NCBI RefSeq assembly: GCF_027247405.1
Contig: NZ_CP097463.1
Coordinates: 1,550,001 to 1,614,000 of the forward strand
From: Jatrophihabitans cynanchi
Lineage (GTDB): Bacteria > Actinomycetota > Actinomycetes > Mycobacteriales > Jatrophihabitantaceae
Length of the DNA stretch: 64,000 nt
Direction: 5' to 3'
Shown: piece by piece, positions 51,964 to 60,689 of the stretch
How positions within the stretch are numbered: position 1 is the stretch's first letter
Layout: each line of letters starts with the position of its first letter
Notes under the pieces: model-generated
What the model saw: the letters and a program-made list of their open reading frames with translations, nothing else
What the model was told of the DNA's origin: nothing
The model's database searches: none
Position numbers and translations under genes: made by a program

Positions 51964-53544
51964 ATGACTCGCGGACCGGCAGCGGGCGGTATCCGGCTGG
52001 CCGAGTTGCTGGGCGTCATGTCCCTGGGTGTCGACCTGGGGATGGGCCAGCCGATGGAACATGTGCTGCGGCAGTGCCTGATCGCGCTGCGCCTGGCGGA
52101 GCGTGCCGGGCTCGACGAGTCGCAGCAGCTGGTTGTCTACTACACCTCGATGCTCGCCTGGGTCGGTTGTCACGTCGACGCCTACGAGCAGGCCAAGTGG
52201 TTCGGTGACGACCTGGCACTGAAGGCCGATTTCCGAAGGGTCGACTTCGCTGGTGCGAGGGCGCAGAAGTTGTTCGTCCTGCGCCATCTCGGTGCGGGGG
52301 AATCGGCGTTGCGACGCGCCGGGGTGGGCCTCGGCTTCGCCCGTGACGGCGGAGCCCGCGCCGCTGCGGACATGATCAGCAACCACTGGCGCGCCGCCGA
52401 CGATCTGGCCGAGCGGTTGGGCCTCGGCGCCTCGGTGCGCGACAGCATCGAGCAGACCTTCGAGCGCTGGGACGGCCAAGGGGTGCCCAAGGGTGCCAAG
52501 GGCGGCGACATCCTGACGACCTCGCAGCTGGTGAACCTGGCCGATGTCGTGGAGGTCTTCCACCGGGCCGGCGGTGTGGCTTCCGCGGTCGAGGTGGCCC
52601 GCCGGCGCAGCGGTACCCAGTTCGCGCCGGAGCTGGTGGAGTTGTTCTGCCGAACGGCCGCGGAGCTGTTCGCCGACCTGGAGACGTCGACCACCTGGGA
52701 CGCAGTCATCGCTGCCGAACCCGCCTCGGGTGTGTGGCTCTCCGACGCGGAGTTCGTCGTGGCCTTGGAGGCGATCGCGGACTTCGTCGACCTCAAGTCG
52801 CCGTACACGATCGGCCACTCGCGCGCGGTCGCGGATCTGGCACAGGCAGCGGCCCGCCATCACGGGCTCTCGGAGGCAGCGGCCCAGACCGTCCGAACGG
52901 CCGGCCTGGTCCACGACCTCGGACGGCTCGGCGTCCCCAACACGATCTGGGACAAGCCGGGTGAGCTCACCGAAGCGGAGGCCGAGCGGGTCCGGATGCA
53001 CCCCTATCTGACCGAACGGATGCTGGCCTTCTCCGACGCGCTCGCGCCGCTGGGAGCGATCGCGGTCCAGCATCACGAGCGTCTGGACGGCTCGGGCTAC
53101 CCGCGCGGGCTCGGCGGGGACACGCTGAGCCCGGCCGGCCGGATCCTGGCGGCCGCCGACACCTATCGCGCCTGGCTCGAACCACGACCGCACCGCAGCG
53201 CGGGAACCGTCGACGAGGTGGCGGCGCGGCTGCGGGCCGAGGCCCGCGCCGGGCGGTTGGACGGAGGCGTCGTGGATGCCGTGCTGCGCGCCGCCGGACA
53301 CCGGGTCAGCAGTCGGACGGACTGGCCGGCCGGACTTACGGCACGCGAGGTTCAAGTGCTCCGGCTGTTGGCGCGCGGGCTCTCGAACAGTCAGATCGCC
53401 GACGAACTGGTGATCTCCCGCAAGACCGTGGGCAACCACATCGAGCACATCTACGCCAAGATCGGCGTCTCCAACCGGGCGTTGGCGAGCCTGTTCGCGT
53501 CCAGGCATGGCTTGATGAGCGGCGTGACGGCTGACCCGATCTGA
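51964..53544 (+). CDS. HD-GYP phosphodiesterase-like regulator with LuxR HTH
   Basis: 526 residues. N-terminal helical domain with an incomplete HD-like part (SMLAWVGCHVDAY...WFGDDL), then an HD-GYP core (~250-410): HSRAVADLAQAAARHHGLSEAAAQT, HDLGRLGVPNTIWDKPGELTEAEAERVRMHPYLTERML, HHERLDGSGYPRGL, which keeps the HD and GYP residues of cyclic-di-GMP phosphodiesterases. C-terminal LuxR HTH (~455-515): LTAREVQVLRLLARGLSNSQIADELVISRKTVGNHIEHIYAKIGV. A one-protein link between c-di-GMP or another ligand and DNA binding. An inverted repeat lies between it and the next gene. Confidence 0.92.
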   Translation: MTRGPAAGGIRLAELLGVMSLGVDLGMGQPMEHVLRQCLIALRLAERAGLDESQQLVVYYTSMLAWVGCHVDAYEQAKWFGDDLALKADFRRVDFAGARAQKLFVLRHLGAGESALRRAGVGLGFARDGGARAAADMISNHWRAADDLAERLGLGASVRDSIEQTFERWDGQGVPKGAKGGDILTTSQLVNLADVVEVFHRAGGVASAVEVARRRSGTQFAPELVELFCRTAAELFADLETSTTWDAVIAAEPASGVWLSDAEFVVALEAIADFVDLKSPYTIGHSRAVADLAQAAARHHGLSEAAAQTVRTAGLVHDLGRLGVPNTIWDKPGELTEAEAERVRMHPYLTERMLAFSDALAPLGAIAVQHHERLDGSGYPRGLGGDTLSPAGRILAAADTYRAWLEPRPHRSAGTVDEVAARLRAEARAGRLDGGVVDAVLRAAGHRVSSRTDWPAGLTAREVQVLRLLARGLSNSQIADELVISRKTVGNHIEHIYAKIGVSNRALASLFASRHGLMSGVTADPI

Positions 53545-53574
53545 AACCCCGGCGCGGAGTTCTCCGGCCCGAAG

Positions 53575-53592
53575 ATGGGGTCGTTACCCCAT
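53575..53592. promoter_or_regulatory. Inverted repeat ATGGGGT-CGTT-ACCCCAT
   Basis: A perfect 7-bp palindrome with 4-bp spacer, 31 bp after the LuxR gene and about 79 bp before the methyltransferase ATG; a -10-like TAGCGT follows at about 53614. Likely operator for a dimeric regulator, perhaps the LuxR HTH next to it. Confidence 0.5.
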
Positions 53593-53670
53593 GTCCCGCG
53601 GCCGCGTCCTGCCTAGCGTCGAGCGGGTGATCCGACACCCGGATCCGCGCTATGGAAGGAGTGAGCGGCG

Positions 53671-54750
53671 ATGACCGAGGTGAAACAGCACACCGAGGTG
53701 GACTTCGACAAGCTGATGGCGTTCGTCTTCCGTTCCGTCGGCGAGGTCGGGGCAACCCTGAACACCGGCCTGGTCGTCATGGGAGACAAGCTCGGCTTCT
53801 ACCGGGCCATGGCAGCCTCCGGCCCGACGACGCCCAGCCGGCTGGCTGCGGACACCGGCACCAGTGAGCCGTACGTCCGCGAGTGGCTCAACGGCCAGGC
53901 CGCCGGCATGATCGTCGAGTACGACGCGGCCACCGGGGAGTACACGCTGCCGCCCGAGCACGTCGTCGCCCTCACCGACGAATCCAACCCGGCATTCCTG
54001 CCCGGCTTGTTCCAGATCGCCCTGGGCACGGTCCAGGACTCCTCGAAGATCATCGAACTGGCCCGCGACGGCTCCGGGCTCGGCTGGGACGAGCACAACC
54101 ATGACGTGCACGAGGGTTGCGAGCGCTTCTTCCGGCCCAGCTACAACGCACATCTGGTAGCCGATTGGCTGCCGGCGCTCGACGGCGTCCTCGCCAAACT
54201 CGAGACGGGCGCGCGGGTGGCCGACGTCGGCTGCGGCTACGGCGCCTCGACCATCATCATGGCCCAGGCGTTCCCGAACTCGACGTTCGTCGGCTACGAC
54301 TACCACGAGGACTCGATCGACACCGCTCGCTCCCGAGCCCTCGTGGCGGGCGTCAGCAACCGGGTCCGGTTCGACGTAGCGTCGGCCGACTCCTTCGGCG
54401 GGACCGGCTTCGAACTGGTCACCACCTTCGACGCGCTGCACGACATGGGCGACCCGGTCGGTGCGGCCCGGCACGTGCGCCGCAGCCTTGCCGAGGACGG
54501 CACGTGGATGATCGTCGAGCCGATGGCCGGTGACCACGTCCAGGACAACCTCAACCCGGTCGGGCGTGCCTACTACGGGTTCTCGACCCTGCTGTGCACC
54601 CCCGCTTCGCTCTCGCAGGAGGTCGGGCTGGCGCTCGGAACCCAGGCTGGCCCGGCCCGGATCCGGCAGGTGGTCACCGAGGCCGGTTTCACGCGTTTCG
54701 CCAGGGTGGCCGAGACACCGTTCCACCAGGTCCTGGAGGTCAGGCCGTAA
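53671..54750 (+). CDS. Class I SAM-dependent methyltransferase with N-terminal winged-helix
   Basis: 359 residues from the ATG, with GGAAGGAG upstream. Residues ~15-110 resemble the dimerisation winged-helix of O-methyltransferases (LGFYRAMAASGPTTPSRLAADTGTSEPYVREWLNGQAA). Then the SAM domain: VADVGCGYGASTIIMAQAFPNSTFVGYDYHEDSIDTARSRA, SADSFGGTGFELVTTFDALHDMGDPVGAARHVRRSLAEDGTWMIVEPMA. Related to methyltransferases with a Rv0560c-like architecture; substrate unknown. It follows the HD-GYP/LuxR regulator and may be controlled by it. Confidence 0.88.
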   Translation: MTEVKQHTEVDFDKLMAFVFRSVGEVGATLNTGLVVMGDKLGFYRAMAASGPTTPSRLAADTGTSEPYVREWLNGQAAGMIVEYDAATGEYTLPPEHVVALTDESNPAFLPGLFQIALGTVQDSSKIIELARDGSGLGWDEHNHDVHEGCERFFRPSYNAHLVADWLPALDGVLAKLETGARVADVGCGYGASTIIMAQAFPNSTFVGYDYHEDSIDTARSRALVAGVSNRVRFDVASADSFGGTGFELVTTFDALHDMGDPVGAARHVRRSLAEDGTWMIVEPMAGDHVQDNLNPVGRAYYGFSTLLCTPASLSQEVGLALGTQAGPARIRQVVTEAGFTRFARVAETPFHQVLEVRP

Positions 54751-54756
54751 GCCGCA

Positions 54757-54772
54757 TCGAACGGAAGTTCTA
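54757..54772 (+). promoter_or_regulatory. LexA (SOS) box TCGAACGGAAGTTCTA upstream of dnaE2
   Basis: GAAC-N4-GTTC core is exact (54759-54770); only the outermost 3' pair differs from the perfect TCGAAC-N4-GTTCGA at the imuA' promoter. It directly precedes the -10 TATACT, the same arrangement as at imuA'. Confidence 0.9.
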
Positions 54773-54778
54773 TATACT
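54773..54778 (+). promoter_or_regulatory. -10 TATACT of dnaE2
   Basis: Strong -10 hexamer adjoining the SOS box; six bases later the dnaE2 ATG, so the message is probably leaderless. Confidence 0.7.
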
Positions 54779-54784
54779 GGACAG

Positions 54785-57700
54785 ATGGGCTGGCAGAACC
54801 CGGCGATCCCGTGGCACGAGCTGGAACGGCAGCTGTCCGGCCGGCCGGCCCGCGTCCACGACGAGCCGCCCGAACATCCCCCGCCGGCTACCCCTTCATT
54901 GGCGGGGGAACCCCCAGCTTCCCGCAAACGCCCGGCATACACGCCCACCCCGCTCGTCCACCCCACCGCGACCGTGCCGTACGCGGAGTTGCACGCGCAC
55001 TCCTCGTTCAGCTTCCTGGACGGGGCGTCCGCGCCGGAGGAGCTGGCCGAGGAGGCGGTGCAGCTCGGCCTGCAGGGGCTCACCCTCACCGACCACGACG
55101 GCGTGTACGGGGTGGTGCGCTTCGCCGAGGCGGCCGAGGCACACGGGCTGGCCACCGCGTTCGGTGCCGAGCTGTCGCTGGACGTCCCGGTACCGCTCAC
55201 CCGTACGGAGAAGGCCGTCGCGGCCCGGGTCGGCACGCCCGATCCCTCCGGCAGCCACCTGCTCGCGCTCGCCCGCAACCCTGCCGGATACGCGAGCCTG
55301 TGCCGGGTGATCAGCGCGGCACAACTGCGCGGCGGCGCCAAGGGACGTCCCGTGTACGACGCCGACGAGCTCGCGCACGCCGCGGCGGGCAACTGGCTGG
55401 TGCTCACCGGTTGCCGCAAGGGGGCGGCGCGCCAGGCCCTGGACGCCGGCGGCACGGCGGCCGCCCGGCACGCGCTGGCCGACCTGGTCGGCCGCTTCGG
55501 CCGCGACAACGTGGCCGTCGAGCTGACCCATGAGCTCGACCCGCTGGCCGACGAGCGGTACGAGGCCCTGGCCGGGCTGGCCGCCGAGCAGCACCTGCAA
55601 CTGGTGGCCACCACCGCCGCGCACTACCACGCTCCCCCGCGCCGTCCGCTCGCCACCGCGATGGCCGCGGTCCGGGCCCGCAGCACGCTGGACGAACTGG
55701 ACGGCTGGCTGCCGGCCTGGTCCGGGCAGCACCTGCGCTCGGGCGAGGAGATGGCCACCCGGTTCGCCCGCTGGCCGTCTGCCGTCGAGAACGCGGCCCG
55801 GCTGGCGGCCGAGATCGCCTTTCCGCTCAAGCTGATCGCGCCGGACCTGCCGCCCTTCAGCTGCCCGGACGGGCTCAGCGAGATGCAGTACCTGCGCCGC
55901 CTCACCTACGCCGGCGCGGCCGCCCGGTTCGCCGGCAAGCCGCACGAGAGACGCGCCCACGACATGCTCGAGCACGAGCTGGAGATCATCGAGCAGCTGC
56001 ACTTCCCGGGCTACTTCCTGGTCGTGTGGGACCTCGTCCGGTTCTGCCGCGAGCAGGGAATCCTCTGTCAGGGCAGGGGATCTGCCGCCAACTCGGCCGT
56101 CTGCTACGCCTTGGGCGTCACCGCCGTCGACGCCGTCTACTACGAGCTGATGTTCGAGCGCTTCCTGGCGCCCGAGCGCGGCGAACCGCCGGACATCGAC
56201 ATCGACATCGAGTCGGGCCGCCGCGAGAAGGTCATCCAGTACGTCTACGCCAAGCACGGCCGCGAGCACGCGGCGCAGGTCGCCAACGTCATCACCTACC
56301 GGCCCAAGTCCGCGGTACGCGACATCGCCAAGGCGCTCGGCTACTCCACCGGACAGCAGGACGCGTGGAGCAAGGAGATCGAGCGCGGCTACTACTGGAC
56401 CAGCGAGACCGAGGCGGACACCGAGGGCGTCCCGCCGCAGGTGGTCGCGCTGGCCGCTGAACTGCAGAACACGCCGCGACACCTGGGGATCCACTCCGGC
56501 GGGATGGTCATGTGCGACCGGCCGGTGATCGAGGTGTGCCCGGTCGAGTGGGGCCGGATGCAGGGCCGCACCGTGCTGCAGTGGGACAAGGACGACTGCG
56601 CCGAGATCGGGCTGGTGAAGTTCGACCTGCTGGGCCTGGGGATGCTCTCGGCGTTGCGCTACTGCTTCGACCTGGTGCGCGACCACCACGGCGTCGAGTA
56701 CGACCTGGACGGCATCCCCAAGGAGCAGGAGTGCGTCTACGACATGCTCTGCGCGGCCGACTCGATCGGGGTGTTCCAGGTGGAGTCCCGCGCGCAGATG
56801 TCCACCCTGCCCCGGCTGCGTCCACGCAACTTCTACGACCTGGCGATCGAGATCGCGCTCATCCGTCCCGGCCCGATCCAGGGCGACTCGGTGCACCCCT
56901 ACATCCGCCGCCGGCAGGGCACGGAGCCGATCACCTATCCGCACCCGCGACTGGAAGGACCGTTGAAGCGCACGCTCGGCATCCCGCTGTTCCAGGAGCA
57001 GCTGATGCAGTTGGCGGTCGCGGTCGCCGACTTCACCCCGGCCGAGGCGGACCAGTTGCGCCGCGCGATGGGTTCCAAGCGCTCGCGGGACAAGATCGGC
57101 GTGCTGAAGATCCGGCTCTACGACGGCATGGCGGCCAACGGCATCACCGGTGCCGTCGCCGACCAGATCTACGAGAAGATCCAGGCGTTCGCCGCGTTCG
57201 GTTTCGCCGAGTCGCACTCGATCTCCTTCGCGCTGCTCGTCTACGCCTCGTCCTGGCTCAAGCGGCACTACCCCGCCGCGTTCTGCGCGGCGCTGCTGAA
57301 CGCGCAGCCGATGGGGTTCTACTCGCCGCAGTCGCTGGTGCACGACGCGAAGCGGCACGGCGTCGAGGTGCTGCCGCCCTCGCTCGCGCTGTCCGCGGCG
57401 GGAGCGGCACTGGAATCACCCGAGCGCCCGGATTCCCCCGAGCGCACAGCGCAATCGTGCGGGTGCGGGCAGGCACCGCCGCAACCTGCCGTCCGGCTCG
57501 GGCTGTCGAGCGTGCGGTCGATCGGCGACGAACTGGCCGACCGGATCGTGGCCGAGCGCGCCGCCGCGCCGTACACCTCGATGGCCGACCTGTCCCGCCG
57601 CGTCGGGCTGTCCGCCGACCAGGTCGAGGCGCTGGCGACGGCGGGCGCCTTCGACTGCTTTGGGCCACCGCGCCGCGAGGCGCTGTGGGCGGCCGGTACG

Positions 57701-58186
57701 GCGGCCACCGCCCGTCCCGGTCAACTGGACGTGACGGTGCTGGTGGAGGCCGCGCCGGACGGCATCCCGGAGATGACCGGGCCGGAGCAGCTGATCGCGG
57801 ACATGTGGGCGACCGGCATCACCACCGACGTCTACCCCACCGCCGCGATCCGTTCTCGCCTGGCACGGCAGGGCATTCTCACCGCCGCTGCCGTGAAGGC
57901 GGTCCCGGACCGCACCCGCGTCACGATCGGCGGCGTGGTCACCCACCGGCAGCGGCCGGCCACCGCACGCGGGGTTACCTTCCTCAACATCGAGGACGAG
58001 ACCGGGATGGTGAACGTGGTGGTGCCCGAGGTGGTGTGGCAGCGGCACCGGCGGGTGGCCCGCGAGTCCGGCGGCCTGCTCATCCGCGGCATGGTCGAGG
58101 AGACCGAGGGCGTCACGAATGTCTTGGCCGAGCGGATCGACAAGCTGCACCTGGGCATCCGCACCCGCAGCCGCGACTTCCGCTGA
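54785..58186 (+). CDS. dnaE2: Error-prone DNA polymerase III alpha homologue DnaE2 (ImuC)
   Basis: 1133 residues from the ATG at 54785; frame open upstream but inside the methyltransferase. PHP domain (residues ~75-300) from YAELHAHSSFSFLDG and LTDHDGVYGVVRFAEAA; polymerase core with FLVVWDLVRFC, QGRGSAANSAVCYALG, PDIDIDIESGRRE (three Asp), KFDLLGLGML and LFQEQLMQLAVAVADFT; C-terminal HhH (VRLGLSSVRSIGDELADRI) and OB fold (TRVTIGGVVTHRQRP...GVTFLNIEDETG). Lacks the long tau-binding tail of DnaE1. It carries out SOS-induced mutagenic lesion bypass with ImuA' and ImuB, encoded 4.3 kb upstream. Confidence 0.96.
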   Translation: MGWQNPAIPWHELERQLSGRPARVHDEPPEHPPPATPSLAGEPPASRKRPAYTPTPLVHPTATVPYAELHAHSSFSFLDGASAPEELAEEAVQLGLQGLTLTDHDGVYGVVRFAEAAEAHGLATAFGAELSLDVPVPLTRTEKAVAARVGTPDPSGSHLLALARNPAGYASLCRVISAAQLRGGAKGRPVYDADELAHAAAGNWLVLTGCRKGAARQALDAGGTAAARHALADLVGRFGRDNVAVELTHELDPLADERYEALAGLAAEQHLQLVATTAAHYHAPPRRPLATAMAAVRARSTLDELDGWLPAWSGQHLRSGEEMATRFARWPSAVENAARLAAEIAFPLKLIAPDLPPFSCPDGLSEMQYLRRLTYAGAAARFAGKPHERRAHDMLEHELEIIEQLHFPGYFLVVWDLVRFCREQGILCQGRGSAANSAVCYALGVTAVDAVYYELMFERFLAPERGEPPDIDIDIESGRREKVIQYVYAKHGREHAAQVANVITYRPKSAVRDIAKALGYSTGQQDAWSKEIERGYYWTSETEADTEGVPPQVVALAAELQNTPRHLGIHSGGMVMCDRPVIEVCPVEWGRMQGRTVLQWDKDDCAEIGLVKFDLLGLGMLSALRYCFDLVRDHHGVEYDLDGIPKEQECVYDMLCAADSIGVFQVESRAQMSTLPRLRPRNFYDLAIEIALIRPGPIQGDSVHPYIRRRQGTEPITYPHPRLEGPLKRTLGIPLFQEQLMQLAVAVADFTPAEADQLRRAMGSKRSRDKIGVLKIRLYDGMAANGITGAVADQIYEKIQAFAAFGFAESHSISFALLVYASSWLKRHYPAAFCAALLNAQPMGFYSPQSLVHDAKRHGVEVLPPSLALSAAGAALESPERPDSPERTAQSCGCGQAPPQPAVRLGLSSVRSIGDELADRIVAERAAAPYTSMADLSRRVGLSADQVEALATAGAFDCFGPPRREALWAAGTAATARPGQLDVTVLVEAAPDGIPEMTGPEQLIADMWATGITTDVYPTAAIRSRLARQGILTAAAVKAVPDRTRVTIGGVVTHRQRPATARGVTFLNIEDETGMVNVVVPEVVWQRHRRVARESGGLLIRGMVEETEGVTNVLAERIDKLHLGIRTRSRDFR

Positions 58187-58206
58187 CCGTCAGGGCAGCA
58201 GCGGGC

Positions 58207-60573
58207 TCAGCCGGCGTCGAGCAGGCCGTCCTCGGGCGCCGGCAGGTAGGCGAGGTCGGATTCGGACGCGGCGCGGCGCGCGACGTTCTCGGCGACGCGC
58301 TGGCTCAGCGGGCGCGACATCAAGAAGCCCTGCCCGCTCCAGCAGCCCATCTGCGTCAGCCGCTCGCGCTGCGCAGTGTCCTCGATGCCCTCGGCGACGG
58401 TCGACAGGTCCAGCTCGTGGGCGAGCCGGATGATCGCCTCGACGAGCCCGAAGCCGTCGGTGCGCTCTCCGGCGAGCTGGTCGACGAACGACTTGTCGAT
58501 CTTCAAGATGTCGATGGGGAAGTTCCGCAGCTGACCCAGGGACGAGTAGCCGGTGCCGAAGTCGTCGACGGCGACGCGCACGCCCATCTTCTTGATCTTG
58601 TGCAGCGCATCGACCGACCGGCGCGCATCCGTCACCAGACTGGTCTCGGTGATCTCGATGACGAGCTGCTCGCCGGCCAGCCCGCTGCGGCGCAGCGCGC
58701 CGGCGACGTCGGCCACCAGATGCGGGTCGATCAACTGACGTGGCGACAGGTTCACCGACATGGTCAGGGCACCCTCGGGCGTCGCCGGCCAACCCGCAGC
58801 CGCCGCGCAGGCCCGCTCCAGCACCCAGCGTCCGAGCGGGACGATGAACCCGGTCTCCTCGGCCAGCGGGATGAAACGCATGGGACTCAGCGCGCCGAGC
58901 GTGGGGTGGTGCCACCGGACGAGCGCCTCGAAGCCCTCGAGCCGGCCGCCGTCGAGCGCGAACTGCGGCTGGAACTCCAGGTAGAACTCCTCGCGCTCCA
59001 ACGCGCCGTCGAATGCGTTGGTGAGCCGCAGCCGTTCCACCGCGCGCGAGCGCATCGACGGCTCGAACATCGCGTAGCCGTTCTTGCCGTTGGACTTGGC
59101 CTCGTACATCGCGGCGTCGGCCTCAGCGAGCAGTTGCTGCCCGGACTTGCCGGCCGTGCCGAGCGAGATGCCGATGCTCGCCGACACCACCAGCGCATGG
59201 TCGTCCAGCCGGACCTGCTCGTGCAGCAGCCGCACGATGCGCCCGGCCACCGCCGTCGCATCCGAGGGGTCGACCACCTGGTCCATCAGCACGGCGAACT
59301 CGTCGCCGCCGAGGCGGGCGACGGTGTCCCCGGACCGGACGGCAGATGCCAACCGGTCGGCCACCGTGATCAGCAGCGCGTCACCGGCCGGGTGGCCGAG
59401 GCTGTCGTTCACGGTCTTGAAGCCGTCCAGGTCGCACAGGATCAGGCCGACCGTTCCGCCGTTGCGCTCGGCGGCCGACAACGCGTGCTGCAGCCGGTCG
59501 GTCAGCAGCGCGCGGTTGGCCAGGCCGGTGAGGCTGTCGTGGAAGGCCTGGTGGCGCAGGTCGGCCTCGAGGTCGTCGCGGACAGCCAGCGCCTTGCGGA
59601 GCGTGGCGGCCTGCTCGGCGAGCTCCTGCGCCTGCCCGGACAACCGCCCGACCATCCAGTCCATCCGCAGCAGGATCATGCCGATCAGTAGCAGCGAGGT
59701 GACTCCGAGCACGCCGATGTCAGCCCGCCGCAGCGCGATCCCGGAAACGACCAGCAGCGCCGGCGGGATGGCGGCGGAAATCGCGACCGTGGGCATCCAG
59801 GTCGAACGTCCCATCGGCTCCGAACGCACTGACGCAGGTTGGGCGGCCATCGAGGGATGCAGCGCCGCCACACCGATCAGCACGTAGTTGAGCAGCCACG
59901 TGACGTCGATGGCGCTGCCGTCGGTGTAGGCACCGTGCAGCTCGAGCAACAGGTAGCCGATGTCGCCGATCAGCATCACGACCATGGCCACCGCGACGAT
60001 CTTGTGCGCGGCGCTGCGAGCCCCGCCGAACAGCAGCGAGCTGGCGAGCACGAAGACGATGCCGACGTCCATGATCGGGTACGCGGCCAGCGTCACCTTC
60101 GCGAGCCAGGTCAGCGAGCTGTCCCCGGCGTAGCTGCCGATCAGCAGCCGCCAGCACAGTGCGAACGCGCCCATCGTCACGATCGCGGCGTCGGTGCGGC
60201 GCTCGCGGGTGCCCCGGCCGGAGACCTGACGCCCCAGGCGCAGCACCGCGACGAACAGGAACGGGTAGGCGAGCAGGTAGAGCACGTCGACCAGCGACGG
60301 GTCGGGCAGTTCCCAGCCCATCTGGTCGTACACGATCGCCAGCGCGTCCGCCAGCATCGAGAACGCGCTGCCGAGCGCGAAGAACACCCAGGTGAGCCGG
60401 TCAGCCGGCCGGTGCCGGTGAATGCCGAGCAGCACCGCGAGCGCGCCCGCGAACCCGATCACCAGATAGATCACGGAGTGCGCCAGGCCCTGGCTCGGGA
60501 GCAGGAAGTAGACGGCGATCAGCGCGGTGCCTACCCCGAGCGCGATCTGCCAGAGCGAAGGGCGCCACGTCAT
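58207..60573 (-). CDS. Membrane GGDEF-EAL cyclic-di-GMP protein
   Basis: 788 residues. About nine N-terminal membrane helices (LWQIALGVGTALIAVYFLLPS ... IPPALLVVSGIAL), a coiled linker (QAQELAEQAATLRKALAVRDDLEADLRHQ), GGDEF (~345-500) with intact VARLGGDEFAVL and an inhibitory-site RSGD five residues upstream, and EAL (~515-765) with EGFEALVRW, NLSPRQL, EITETS, DDFGTGYSS, KIDKSF and EGIED, all key residues intact. It may both make and degrade c-di-GMP. Divergent from a second such gene. Confidence 0.95.
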   Translation of the reverse strand: MTWRPSLWQIALGVGTALIAVYFLLPSQGLAHSVIYLVIGFAGALAVLLGIHRHRPADRLTWVFFALGSAFSMLADALAIVYDQMGWELPDPSLVDVLYLLAYPFLFVAVLRLGRQVSGRGTRERRTDAAIVTMGAFALCWRLLIGSYAGDSSLTWLAKVTLAAYPIMDVGIVFVLASSLLFGGARSAAHKIVAVAMVVMLIGDIGYLLLELHGAYTDGSAIDVTWLLNYVLIGVAALHPSMAAQPASVRSEPMGRSTWMPTVAISAAIPPALLVVSGIALRRADIGVLGVTSLLLIGMILLRMDWMVGRLSGQAQELAEQAATLRKALAVRDDLEADLRHQAFHDSLTGLANRALLTDRLQHALSAAERNGGTVGLILCDLDGFKTVNDSLGHPAGDALLITVADRLASAVRSGDTVARLGGDEFAVLMDQVVDPSDATAVAGRIVRLLHEQVRLDDHALVVSASIGISLGTAGKSGQQLLAEADAAMYEAKSNGKNGYAMFEPSMRSRAVERLRLTNAFDGALEREEFYLEFQPQFALDGGRLEGFEALVRWHHPTLGALSPMRFIPLAEETGFIVPLGRWVLERACAAAAGWPATPEGALTMSVNLSPRQLIDPHLVADVAGALRRSGLAGEQLVIEITETSLVTDARRSVDALHKIKKMGVRVAVDDFGTGYSSLGQLRNFPIDILKIDKSFVDQLAGERTDGFGLVEAIIRLAHELDLSTVAEGIEDTAQRERLTQMGCWSGQGFLMSRPLSQRVAENVARRAASESDLAYLPAPEDGLLDAG

Positions 60574-60636
60574 GCCTGTCTAGTCGGCGGGCGGTGGCCG
60601 AATCTGAGGCATGATCAGCAGGCTCTGGCGCTAAAT

Positions 60637-60689
60637 ATGTCCGGCCGCCGGCCGATGGACATCCCAAGAGTCCACCCGGGAGTGTCCAT
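60637..60689 (+). promoter_or_regulatory. Two mutually exclusive hairpins over the second GGDEF-EAL start
   Basis: ATGTCC (60637-60642) can pair with GGACAT (60657-60662), and ATGGACA (60655-60661) can pair with TGTCCAT (60683-60689), which covers the start codon next to GGGAG. The two pairings share bases and exclude one another, so the segment may be an on/off leader. If translation begins at the ATG at 60637 instead, this region is coding and the pattern is a coincidence. Confidence 0.35.

Noticed and set aside
59839-60687. Upstream extension of the second GGDEF-EAL frame
   Set aside because: Arg/His-rich and antisense to the first GGDEF-EAL gene; translation starts near 60637-60688.
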